DNA of 64,000 nucleotides from Alcaligenaceae bacterium (GTDB taxonomy: Bacteria > Pseudomonadota > Gammaproteobacteria > Burkholderiales > Burkholderiaceae_B). The notes below the pieces were generated by a model, which did no database searches, was not told where the DNA came from, and saw only the letters and a program-made list of their open reading frames with translations. The position numbers and the translations under genes were made by a program. Below are positions 43,127 through 51,113 of this stretch, in pieces (position 1 is the first letter of the stretch; each line of letters starts with the position of its first letter). Where the stretch lies: positions 186,001 to 250,000 of the forward strand of contig JACCEN010000004.1 of NCBI GenBank assembly GCA_013416435.1, given 5' to 3'.

Positions 43127-45157
43127 ATGTTGTCCGCTGTTGCTGTCTTTTTCCGGCCCAAGCCATTGGCCGCCGCTGTTCAAGCTCTTTGTTCCATTTC
43201 CCTGCTTTCGCTTTCTTCCGTGGCCCTGGGCCAGGATGCGAATGCGCCGGTCTCGCGGCTGGACAACGTGGTGGTGACGGCCACCGGCTTCGAGCAGATG
43301 GTCGAAGACGCACCCGCCTCGATCACCGTGATTCCGCGGGCCGAACTGGAAAAAAAGGCCTTCAAGGACGTGACCGACGCCTTGAAGGACGTGCCAGGCG
43401 TGGTCATTACCGGCGGAGGCAGCTCGAGTGACATCAGCGTACGCGGCATGGCCCCCTCTTACACGATGATCCTGATCGACGGCCGGCGCCAGAATTCGCG
43501 CGAAACCCGCCCCAACAGCGACGGCCCGGGCATCGAGCAAGGCTGGTTGCCGCCGATGCAGGCCATCGAGCGCATCGAGGTCATTCGCGGCCCGATGTCG
43601 TCGCTGTACGGCTCGGACGCAATGGGCGGCGTGGTGAACATCATCACGCGCAAGGTGCCGCAAGCCTGGACGGGCAGCCTGCGCAACGAAGTGACGGTTC
43701 AACAGGACTCCGACTCCGGGAACATCTATCAAAGCAATTTCTACCTGGCGGGCCCCCTGGTTGACGACAAGCTGGGCTTGCAGGTCTACGGGCAGAAAGC
43801 GCGCCGGCAGGAAGACGAAATCCTGAACGGCTTCAACAAGCAGGACGCGACCTCGGGAACGGTGAAGCTTTCCTTCACGCCCAACAAGGACCACGACCTG
43901 ATCGCCGAATTCTCCCGCACGCTGCAGGAAAGGGTCTCGACGCCCGGAAAATCGATGGCCGCGCTCGATGCGCGGGGCAGGCCCAATAGCCCGTCCAGCA
44001 CCAAGTACGACAAGAACGTGTATTCGCTGACCCATATCGGACGCTGGGGCAAAGCCACTTCCAATACCTATGTGCAGCGCGAAGAAACCGACAATCCCTC
44101 GCGCCTGATGAACTTGAAGAACACGGAGTTCAATACGCAGTGGAACCTGCCGCTGGGCAATCACATGGTCAGCGGCGGCTTCCATTACCAGAAGGAAAGC
44201 CTGAACGACCAGGGCAACCAGTATGATCCCACCGTCAGCCAGCTGGACCGCTACCAGTGGGCCCTGTTCGCCGAAGACGAATGGGCAATCACCGAAGATT
44301 TCGCTCTCACGACCGGCGTACGCATGACGCGCGACGAAAACTACGGCACGCATTGGACGCCCCGCCTGTACGGTGTCTGGCACACCACCGAAAACCTCAG
44401 CTTCAAGGGCGGCATATCCACCGGCTTCAGGGCGCCTTCGCTGCGCCAGGCCGTTGCCGACTGGGGCCAGATCACGGGCGGTGGCGGCGGCGTGCCGGCG
44501 ATCATCGTGGGCAACCCCAATCTCAAGCCGGAAAAAAGCATCAGCCAGGAATTCGGCATCGTATGGGACGACCGCCAGGGCTGGACCAGCAGCCTGACCT
44601 TCTTCAATACCGACTTCAAGGACAAGATTTCCGAGACGCGCCGGTGCACCGATCCCGACGGCCTGCCCACCTGCCATGTGTTTCCGGGCGACCAGGGCTA
44701 CAAGTTCATCAGCGACCGGGTAAACGTCGACCGCGCGAACATCCGCGGCATCGAGGCGACCACCACCTGGTCCATACGCGACGACATGCGCTTGTCGGCC
44801 AACTACACTTACACGCACTCCAAGCAAAAGAGCGGCGAATTCGAAGGCCGTCCCCTGAACAAGATGCCCAAGCACATGTTCAATGCGACCTTCGACTGGG
44901 ATGCCAACGAGAAGCTCGGCCTGTGGTCGCGCGTCAACTTCCGTGGAAAGACGTCGGACTACCTGAGCCGCACGTCGATGGCCACCGGCACGCCGTCGTT
45001 CACCTTCGTCGACATGGGCGTGAACTACAAGCTCAACAAGAATGTCAACTTCGGCGTCGGCGTCTACAACGTCTTCAACAAGCGCGTCACCGACGAGGCC
45101 TTCGAGGCCGTGTACGACGGGCGGCGTTACTGGGCGCATCTGACGGTGGGTTTCTAA
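43127..45157 (+). CDS. TonB-dependent outer-membrane receptor (catecholate siderophore type)
   Basis: The 676-residue receptor has a signal peptide, a TonB-box-like VVVTATGFEQ stretch just after the mature start, a plug domain (ASITVIPRAELEKKAFKDVT, VRGMAPSYTMILIDGRR, IERIEVIRGPMSSLYGSDAM and GGVVNIITRK), and a beta barrel ending in a C-terminal aromatic (HLTVGF). The plug resembles FepA/BfrA-type ferric catecholate receptors; ligand identity is inferred. A CTDPDGLPTC loop may hold a disulfide. Expression is expected to be iron-repressed through the Fur box at 43076-43094. No siderophore synthesis genes are adjacent. Confidence 0.92.
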   Translation: MLSAVAVFFRPKPLAAAVQALCSISLLSLSSVALGQDANAPVSRLDNVVVTATGFEQMVEDAPASITVIPRAELEKKAFKDVTDALKDVPGVVITGGGSSSDISVRGMAPSYTMILIDGRRQNSRETRPNSDGPGIEQGWLPPMQAIERIEVIRGPMSSLYGSDAMGGVVNIITRKVPQAWTGSLRNEVTVQQDSDSGNIYQSNFYLAGPLVDDKLGLQVYGQKARRQEDEILNGFNKQDATSGTVKLSFTPNKDHDLIAEFSRTLQERVSTPGKSMAALDARGRPNSPSSTKYDKNVYSLTHIGRWGKATSNTYVQREETDNPSRLMNLKNTEFNTQWNLPLGNHMVSGGFHYQKESLNDQGNQYDPTVSQLDRYQWALFAEDEWAITEDFALTTGVRMTRDENYGTHWTPRLYGVWHTTENLSFKGGISTGFRAPSLRQAVADWGQITGGGGGVPAIIVGNPNLKPEKSISQEFGIVWDDRQGWTSSLTFFNTDFKDKISETRRCTDPDGLPTCHVFPGDQGYKFISDRVNVDRANIRGIEATTTWSIRDDMRLSANYTYTHSKQKSGEFEGRPLNKMPKHMFNATFDWDANEKLGLWSRVNFRGKTSDYLSRTSMATGTPSFTFVDMGVNYKLNKNVNFGVGVYNVFNKRVTDEAFEAVYDGRRYWAHLTVGF

Positions 45158-45172
45158 GCTGGAACCCTGAGT

Positions 45173-45297
45173 GGTCAGACCCGAATCGCTGAAGGGGTCA
45201 GACCCCGGATGGGGTCTGACCCCATGTTCGATGCTGCAGGGTCTGACCCCTTTGTTCCTGTGTGTTTGGGGTCAGACCCCGTACGGGGTCTGACCCC
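45173..45297. repeat. Palindromic GGGGTCWGACCCC repeats, two copies and decayed arms
   Basis: A decayed arm about 45173-45184, a copy at 45194-45223 (GGAT spacer), a single right arm at 45238-45250, and a GTAC-spaced copy at 45268-45297. They fill the gap between the TonB receptor and marR, ending 28 bp before the marR operator. Confidence 0.94.
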
Positions 45298-45324
45298 ACT
45301 GCTCCTTCCCCACTGCCCCCGCAG

Positions 45325-45342
45325 TAATTGCCTAAGCAGTTA
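45325..45342. promoter_or_regulatory. Candidate MarR operator upstream of marR
   Basis: TAATTGCCTAAGCAGTTA differs at two positions from the perfect palindrome at 45973-45990 downstream of the efflux-operon promoter. Its position 22 bp before the marR start fits autoregulation. Confidence 0.75.
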
Positions 45343-45363
45343 TCTGGGCGCTAGAATGGCCCC

Positions 45364-45900
45364 ATGAGCAAATCCGATCCGCCCTCTTCCGTCCGGCGTG
45401 GCGCTACGCGCCGCAATTCCGTGCCCGGCAGGCAACCCGCCGGCTACTACCGCGACACGGCGGAATCGCTGGGACCGGACGTCAACATAGGCTATCTCGT
45501 CAAGCAGTTGCAGTCCTCCTTCAATCGCATGATGGAGCTGCATATGGCACCCTTGGGACTGACCGCCATGCAATGGCGGCCGCTGGTCCTCATCCGCTAC
45601 CGCAACGTGAATACCCCAGCCGAGTTGTCGCGACACAGCAATATCGACACGGGCGCCATGACGCGCGCGCTCGACCGGCTCGAAGCCAAGCAATTCATTT
45701 CACGGCAGCGCTGCTCCGACGACCGCCGCAGCGTACGTGTCGAACTGACGAAGGCCGGCAATGAAGTGGCCGAGCAGATACTTCCCGCCGTGGCGGCCAC
45801 GCTCAATACCCATTTGCGCGGTTTCAGCAAAGACGAAGTCGAGCTTTTCATCAGCATGATCGACCGCATGCTGGCCAATGGCGAAGAACCGGTGGAATAA
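45364..45900 (+). CDS. MarR family transcriptional regulator
   Basis: The 178-residue protein has a 40-residue basic N-terminal extension, then a MarR winged helix core: LVKQLQSSFNRMMELHMAPLG, AMQWRPLVLIRYRNVNTPAEL, DTGAMTRALDRLEAKQFISRQ (recognition helix and start of the wing) and SDDRRSVRVELTKAG with the wing arginines. It is followed by the three efflux genes and flanked by two copies of the same palindrome, so it very likely represses itself and that operon, as EmrR does. Confidence 0.92.
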   Translation: MSKSDPPSSVRRGATRRNSVPGRQPAGYYRDTAESLGPDVNIGYLVKQLQSSFNRMMELHMAPLGLTAMQWRPLVLIRYRNVNTPAELSRHSNIDTGAMTRALDRLEAKQFISRQRCSDDRRSVRVELTKAGNEVAEQILPAVAATLNTHLRGFSKDEVELFISMIDRMLANGEEPVE

Positions 45901-45943
45901 AGCGCCGCGTCATCGCGACCGACACGCGAACACTACGCGGCGC

Positions 45944-45990
45944 TTGCTCGCATGATGCTTATTTCCCTATAATAATTGCCTAGGCAATTA
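45944..45990 (+). promoter_or_regulatory. Promoter and perfect 18-bp operator of the efflux operon
   Basis: TTGCTC (45944-45949) and a consensus TATAAT (45968-45973) are 18 bp apart. The perfect palindrome TAATTGCCTAGGCAATTA starts on the last base of the -10 (45973-45990), covering the transcription start. MarR-type repressors bind such 16-20 bp palindromes as dimers. Confidence 0.82.
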
Positions 45991-46056
45991 CGTACTAGGC
46001 AGATATATTCAGCTTTCTGTCAGCAAGCGAACAGCCTCTCCATTCTCGTAAAAAGC

Positions 46057-47454
46057 ATGAAAGCAGCGATTCCCTTATTGTTAGCCGCCGCACTGGCGGG
46101 TTGCGCAGCCATGGACCCTGGACCACCCTCTGTGGCTCGGTTCGACGCGGCCCGGCTGGGCTTGCAGGACGGTGCCATTGCCTGGCCCTCCAGCCAATGG
46201 TGGGCCCGATACGGCGACAGCCAACTGAATGCCCTGATCGACCAGGCGCTGGCCGGCAACCCTTCCATGGACGCTGCGCGAGCCAGGCTGGACAGGGCCG
46301 ATGCGGCCGTCAGCGGCGCACGCGCCGTGCAGCTGCCTCGCGCAGACGTATCCTCCAACATCACGCGCGAACGCTTTTCCGCAAACTACATCTACCCTGC
46401 TCCTTATGGCGGCTCCATGCTCACCGAGGCGGACTTGCGCCTGAACATCGGCCTGGACCTGGATCTTTGGGGACGCAACCGGGCCCGTTTCGCGGCCGCG
46501 CTGTCGGAACGCGAAGCCGCGCGAGCGGACCTGCACATGGCCCGCAACGCCCTGGTCGGCGCGGTGGTGCAAAGCTACTACAAGCTGCAAGGCGCGCTCG
46601 CGCAACAGACCGTACTCGAAGACATGGTACGGCAGCAGCAAAACGTCCTGGACATTACCCGCGAACGCGTGCGCGCCGGCCTGGATACGCAGATCGAGGC
46701 CAAGCAGGCCGACTCGTCGGTATCGTCGGCGCGCGTGCAACTGAGCCAGGCGGCCGTCAATGCCAAGCTGCTGCGCAACCAGCTTTCCGCCTTGGTGGGC
46801 GAAGGTCCAGGACGCGGCGCGCAGATCGGCCATGTGAAGCTGGAGGGCATGCCGCCGGACGTGCCGGCAACGCTGCCTCTCGACCTGCTCGCGCGCAGGC
46901 CCGACATCATCGCAGCCCGCGAACGCGCGCAAGCCGCCGCAGGCCAGGTATCGGCGGCCAAGGCCGAGTTCTTTCCGAATGTGAATCTCACCGCCTTCGT
47001 GGGCCTCATGTCCTTGGGACTGGGCAACCTGCTGGAAGGCCCCAGCAAGACCTATGGCGCGGGCCCCGCGATCTCGCTTCCCGTTTTTCATGGCGGGGCC
47101 CTGAATGCCCAGCTGGACGCCCGCCGCGCCGAGCGCGACCTGGCCGTTGCCGATTACAACCAGACGCTGCTGACCGCCGTCCGGGAAGTGGCCGACTCGG
47201 TGGCGTCCATCCATGCACTGGAGCAGCAAGCGGCAGACCAGGCAAAGAGCCTGGATGCCATCGCTTCGGCCTACCAGATCGCCGTCGATCGATACAAGTC
47301 CGGCCTGGGCAATTTCATACAGGTGCTGCTGGCCCAGAACGAGGTCCAGAAGCAGGCCATTCTCGACGCCGACCTGCGTGCGCGCGCCTACGCGCTCGAT
47401 GCCCAATTGGCCACCGCGCTGGGCGGCGGCTACCTGAATTCCACGAACAACTGA
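46057..47454 (+). CDS. Outer-membrane efflux lipoprotein (NodT/OprM-like TolC family)
   Basis: The 465-residue protein begins with a lipoprotein signal (MKAAIPLLLAAALAGC, lipobox LAGC with Cys16) and continues as an NodT-type outer-membrane factor: SSQWWARYGDSQLNALIDQAL, then two OEP repeats with LNIGLDLDLWGRNRARFAAAL-type and YGAGPAISLPVFHGGALNAQ-type sequences. The frame is open to 45976, but that region holds the operator and promoter. It forms the outer-membrane exit duct for the EmrA- and EmrB-like proteins encoded next. Confidence 0.93.
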   Translation: MKAAIPLLLAAALAGCAAMDPGPPSVARFDAARLGLQDGAIAWPSSQWWARYGDSQLNALIDQALAGNPSMDAARARLDRADAAVSGARAVQLPRADVSSNITRERFSANYIYPAPYGGSMLTEADLRLNIGLDLDLWGRNRARFAAALSEREAARADLHMARNALVGAVVQSYYKLQGALAQQTVLEDMVRQQQNVLDITRERVRAGLDTQIEAKQADSSVSSARVQLSQAAVNAKLLRNQLSALVGEGPGRGAQIGHVKLEGMPPDVPATLPLDLLARRPDIIAARERAQAAAGQVSAAKAEFFPNVNLTAFVGLMSLGLGNLLEGPSKTYGAGPAISLPVFHGGALNAQLDARRAERDLAVADYNQTLLTAVREVADSVASIHALEQQAADQAKSLDAIASAYQIAVDRYKSGLGNFIQVLLAQNEVQKQAILDADLRARAYALDAQLATALGGGYLNSTNN

Positions 47455-47464
47455 AGAAGTCTCC

Positions 47465-48661
47465 ATGAGTACTGAAAAGAAACCGGCATACCGACGCAAG
47501 ACACTGTTGCTCATCGCCGCCCTGGCTTTTGGGGCCATCGGCATCGCCTATGCCGTCTGGTGGACGATCTATGCCTCGCACTTCGAAGGCACCGACAATG
47601 CCTATGTGAAAGGCAATCTGGTGCAGGTCGTCTCGCAAATACCCGGCACCGTGGTGGCCATCGCGGCGGACGACACCGATCGGGTGGAGCGCGGAGAAGC
47701 CCTGATCAGGCTGGACGCCAGCGACACCGACCTCGCGTTGCGCAAGGCTCAGGCGGGATTCGCCCAGACGTTGCGACAGACCCGCGCCGTCTTCGTGCAG
47801 AATGATGCGCTGAAGGCCGAAATAGACGTACGCAAGGCGGACATCGAACGAGCCCAGGCCGATCTCTCCAAGGCGCGCAGCGACCTGAAGCGCCGCGAGG
47901 CCCTGTCTCGATCGGGAGGCGTGAGCGGAGAGGAAATCCTGCACGCGCGGACGGCCGTCGAGGCGGCCGAATCCGGACTGGCCCAGGCGCAGGCCGCATT
48001 GGCTGTTGCCAAGGCCAGACTGGACACCAACCTCGCGCTCACCGCAGACATGCCGGTCGAAGAGCATCCGGATGTCCAGCTTGCCGCGGACAAGCTCCGC
48101 GAAGCGCTGCTCGCCACTTCGCGCACGCATATTCCCGCGCCGGTGAGCGGCATGATTGCGCAGCGGTCGGCGCAAGTAGGCCAGCATGTCGCCCCAGGCA
48201 CTCCCTTGATGACCATCGTGCCGCTCGACCAACTGTGGGTGGAGGCCAATTTCAAGGAAAGCCAGCTGCAGCGCATGAAGCCGGGCCAGAAAGCCACGCT
48301 GACGGCCGACATCTATGGCGGCGACCTGAGCTATCACGGCTACGTGCAGGGCCTGGCCGCCGGCACGGGCTCCGTTTTCTCGCTGCTGCCGGCGCAGAAC
48401 GCCAGCGGCAACTGGATCAAGGTGGTGCAGCGCCTGCCCGTGCGCATCGTGCTCGACCCCGAAGAAGTGGCCCGGCATCCCTTACGGGTGGGCCTGTCCA
48501 TGCAGGTGGAGGTCGACTTGCGCGACCCGACCGAGGAAGACGTGAAAACCGCCCTGCGGATCGCCGGCCCTCGGGGCTTGAGCACCGCCGTTTACGACTC
48601 CGTTGACGGCCAGGCCGAGGCGCTGATCGCCAAGATCACCAAAGAAAACGCGGGGCCCTGA
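47465..48661 (+). CDS. emrA: HlyD/EmrA family membrane fusion protein
   Basis: The 398-residue adaptor has one N-terminal membrane helix (LLLIAALAFGAIGIAYAVWW, residues 15-34), the EmrA start of the barrel FEGTDNAYVKGNLVQV, a split lipoyl domain, a long coiled-coil hairpin (about residues 95-200; RKADIERAQADLSKARSDLKRR), and the IPAPVSGMIAQRSAQVGQHV return strand. It bridges the inner-membrane exporter and the outer-membrane factor. It starts 10 bp after the outer-membrane gene and ends 2 bp before the exporter start. Confidence 0.92.
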   Translation: MSTEKKPAYRRKTLLLIAALAFGAIGIAYAVWWTIYASHFEGTDNAYVKGNLVQVVSQIPGTVVAIAADDTDRVERGEALIRLDASDTDLALRKAQAGFAQTLRQTRAVFVQNDALKAEIDVRKADIERAQADLSKARSDLKRREALSRSGGVSGEEILHARTAVEAAESGLAQAQAALAVAKARLDTNLALTADMPVEEHPDVQLAADKLREALLATSRTHIPAPVSGMIAQRSAQVGQHVAPGTPLMTIVPLDQLWVEANFKESQLQRMKPGQKATLTADIYGGDLSYHGYVQGLAAGTGSVFSLLPAQNASGNWIKVVQRLPVRIVLDPEEVARHPLRVGLSMQVEVDLRDPTEEDVKTALRIAGPRGLSTAVYDSVDGQAEALIAKITKENAGP

Positions 48662-48663
48662 TC

Positions 48664-50250
48664 ATGGCCGCCGAGGAAAAAAGCGCCGCGAAATCCGCGC
48701 CTCCGGCGGCAGCCGCCTACCCGCCCCTGCAAGGCAGGGCGCGCACCATGGGTACGATCGCGCTGTCTGCCGCGGTATTCATGAATGTGCTGGACTCGTC
48801 CATTGCCAACGTCTCCATTCCGACGATCGCGGGCGACCTGGGCGTGAGCGCCACGCAAGGCACCTGGGTCATCACCTCGTTTGCGGTGGCCAACGCCATC
48901 ACGGTGCCGCTTACCGGCTGGCTGACGCAGCGCTTCGGGCAGGTCCGGCTGTTCGTGGCGTCCGTCCTGCTTTTCGTCCTTACCTCCTGGCTTTGCGGTT
49001 TTTCCTGGTCGCTGGAATCCCTGGTGGCCTCGCGCATACTGCAAGGCGCGGTTGCCGGCCCGATGATCCCGCTGTCGCAATCGCTGATGTTGGGCTCCTA
49101 CCCCAGGGACAAGGCAGGCATGGCGCTGGCGCTGTGGTCCATGACGATACTCGTCGGACCGGTGGCGGGACCCTTGCTCGGCGGCTGGATATCGGACAAT
49201 TATTCCTGGCCGTGGATCTTCTACATCAACGTGCCCGTGGGCTTGCTGGCGGGCTGGGCCGCCTGGCAAATCTACAAGGAACGCGACTCGGTGAAGTCCC
49301 GCCTGCCCATAGACAAGATGGGCCTGGCGCTGCTGGTGGTCTGGGTGGGCGCACTGCAGCTCATGCTCGACAAGGGGAAAGAACTCGACTGGTTCGCCAG
49401 CGGCGAGATCATCCTGCTGGCCGTCGTCGCCGTCGTCGCCTGCGTGTTCTTCATCATCTGGGAGCTGACCGCCGAGCATCCGGTGGTCGATCTTGCCTTG
49501 TTCAAGTACCGCAACTTCACCGCGGGCGTCATCACGATATCGGTAGGATACGGCGTGTTCTTCGGCACCGTCGTGCTGCTTCCGTTGTGGATGCAGAACA
49601 CCATGGGCTATACCGCCACCGACGCAGGCATCGCGTCGGCGCCTGTCGGCATCCTGGCCATCATCATTTCACCCATCGTCGGCAAGCTCCTGGCCCGGCA
49701 TGATCCGCGCATCATCGCCACCTTCGCCTTCCTGGTCTTCTCCCTCATCAGTTTCATGCGGGCCGATTTCAGCACGGACGTCGACATCGGCACCATCATG
49801 CTGCCGACTTTCATCCAGGGAGCGGCCATGGCGACCTTCTTCATCCCGCTCACCACGGTCACTTTGTCCGGACTGGATCCGCAGCGCATTCCCGCCGCGG
49901 CGGGCCTGTCCAACTTCGTGCGCCTGGTGTTCGGCGCCTTCGGCACCTCCATCACCACCACGTTGTGGGAAAGTCGCGCGAGCCTGCATCACGCGCATCT
50001 GGCCGAAGCCGCTCGGCCGGGCGAACCGGCCTTCGATGCGCTGGTCTCGGGCTTGCAGCAAAAAGGCCTGGATGCCGGGCAAGGAGCCCTGCTGATCGAC
50101 CGCCTGATCAACCAGCAGGCTTTCACCCTTTCGGCGCTGGACATTTTCTATGCCTCGGGCATATTGTTCCTGGCGATGATCGCGCTGATCTGGGTGACCA
50201 GGCCGGCCACCGGCCGGCGCGGCGGCGCCGGCGCGACGGGAGCGCATTGA
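48664..50250 (+). CDS. emrB: DHA2 family (EmrB/QacA) MFS multidrug exporter
   Basis: The 528-residue protein has 14 predicted membrane segments as expected for DHA2: VFMNVLDSSIANVSIPTIAG (motif D1), GWLTQRFGQVRLF (motif A), RILQGAVAGPMIPLSQSL (motif B) and MTILVGPVAGPLLGGWI (motif C). It exports hydrophobic toxic compounds with proton influx through the EmrA-like adaptor and NodT-like duct. Last gene of the MarR-controlled operon; the palindromic repeats at 50263-50319 follow 12 bp after its stop. Confidence 0.93.
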   Translation: MAAEEKSAAKSAPPAAAAYPPLQGRARTMGTIALSAAVFMNVLDSSIANVSIPTIAGDLGVSATQGTWVITSFAVANAITVPLTGWLTQRFGQVRLFVASVLLFVLTSWLCGFSWSLESLVASRILQGAVAGPMIPLSQSLMLGSYPRDKAGMALALWSMTILVGPVAGPLLGGWISDNYSWPWIFYINVPVGLLAGWAAWQIYKERDSVKSRLPIDKMGLALLVVWVGALQLMLDKGKELDWFASGEIILLAVVAVVACVFFIIWELTAEHPVVDLALFKYRNFTAGVITISVGYGVFFGTVVLLPLWMQNTMGYTATDAGIASAPVGILAIIISPIVGKLLARHDPRIIATFAFLVFSLISFMRADFSTDVDIGTIMLPTFIQGAAMATFFIPLTTVTLSGLDPQRIPAAAGLSNFVRLVFGAFGTSITTTLWESRASLHHAHLAEAARPGEPAFDALVSGLQQKGLDAGQGALLIDRLINQQAFTLSALDIFYASGILFLAMIALIWVTRPATGRRGGAGATGAH

Positions 50251-50262
50251 ATACATGGGCGA

Positions 50263-50319
50263 GGGGTCAGACCCCGGGAAGGCGGAGATGGGGTCAGACC
50301 CTGTACAGGGTCTGACCCC
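50263..50319. repeat. Palindromic GGGGTCWGACCCC repeats, one copy and a single arm
   Basis: A single arm at 50263-50275 and a full copy at 50290-50319. The full copy has CCCT-GTAC-AGGG at its centre, the same matched change seen at 31380-31409. Confidence 0.94.
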
Positions 50320-50355
50320 TCAACCTCTCGCCCGGTTCTCATGCGCCCGGCCTGC

Positions 50356-50385
50356 TTGACCCAAAGTGGTGTTTCACAGTAGAAT
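50356..50385 (+). promoter_or_regulatory. Sigma70-type promoter of rpmB-rpmG
   Basis: TTGACC (50356-50361) and TAGAAT (50380-50385) are separated by 18 bp, each one base from consensus. The leader to rpmB is about 85 nt. Confidence 0.7.
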
Positions 50386-50477
50386 ACCAGGCTTTACGGA
50401 TGCTTTTGGGGCCCTTGCACTTAGGGCGGAACCGGCATTCAAACAGCATTCAAAGTACATTTTTAAGGGGTATGACC

Positions 50478-50714
50478 ATGGCACGCGTATGCCAAGTTAC
50501 CGGCAAAGGCCCGATGGTGGGCAACAATGTTTCGCACGCAAACAACAAAACCAAGCGTCGCTTCCTTCCTAACTTGCAATCGCGCCGCTTCTGGGTTGAA
50601 AGCGAAAACCGCTGGGTGCGCCTGCGCGTTTCCACCAGCGCCCTGCGCACGATCGACAAAGTCGGCATCGATGCCGTCCTGGCCGACCTGCGCGCCCGTG
50701 GCGAGCTGGCCTAA
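50478..50714 (+). CDS. rpmB: 50S ribosomal protein L28
   Basis: The 78-residue protein is L28: [39 protein letters not shown] and [18 protein letters not shown]. It has a single cysteine, hence the zinc-free form. AAGGGG lies ahead of ATG 50478. rpmG follows 31 bp downstream, the usual rpmBG pair. Confidence 0.97.
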   Translation: MARVCQVTGKGPMVGNNVSHANNKTKRRFLPNLQSRRFWVESENRWVRLRVSTSALRTIDKVGIDAVLADLRARGELA

Positions 50715-50745
50715 GCCGTTCGCGAACTAATCCAAGGAGCTCATC

Positions 50746-50913
50746 ATGGCAAAAGGTATCCGCGAGAAAATCAAGCTCGAGTCCACCGCCGGCACCGGTC
50801 ACTTCTACACGACCACCAAGAACAAGCGCAACATGCCCGAAAAAATGCTGATCAAGAAATTTGATCCCGTTGCGCGCAAGCACGTCGACTACAAGGAAAC
50901 CAAGCTCAAATAA
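50746..50913 (+). CDS. rpmG: 50S ribosomal protein L33
   Basis: A short gene of 55 codons: [40 protein letters not shown] and [10 protein letters not shown] at the end. It has no cysteine and is therefore the zinc-independent form of L33. AAGGAG precedes the ATG. It ends 87 bp before the terminator at 51001. Confidence 0.97.
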   Translation: MAKGIREKIKLESTAGTGHFYTTTKNKRNMPEKMLIKKFDPVARKHVDYKETKLK

Positions 50914-51000
50914 GGGCTTGCCTGGGCCTGGGATCCCGAACCCGATCCGGTCCTCAACCCCGGCCGGATTCCCGTCCTGGCTTCCTTTCCCAGTCTCCTG

Positions 51001-51033
51001 AAAGACCCTGCCTCGGCGGGGTCTTTCGTTTTT
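51001..51033 (+). terminator. Rho-independent terminator after rpmBG
   Basis: AAAGACCC (51001-51008) pairs with GGGTCTTT (51019-51026), extended by a few inner pairs, and is followed by CGTTTTT. Confidence 0.85.
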
Positions 51034-51113
51034 CGCGCCCGCGAGCCTGGAAGCACAGCGAAGCATCCTATAATCCTAGGTTTGCACAACCATTTACGAA
51101 TTCTCCGGATCCC

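Noticed and set aside
43040-45139. Long minus-strand open frame (699 codons) opposite the TonB receptor
   Set aside because: Antisense shadow of a conserved receptor gene; no start signal or family features.
45976-46056. Longer N-terminus for the outer-membrane efflux lipoprotein
   Set aside because: It would overlap the operator and transcription start, and would bury the lipoprotein signal that begins at 46057.
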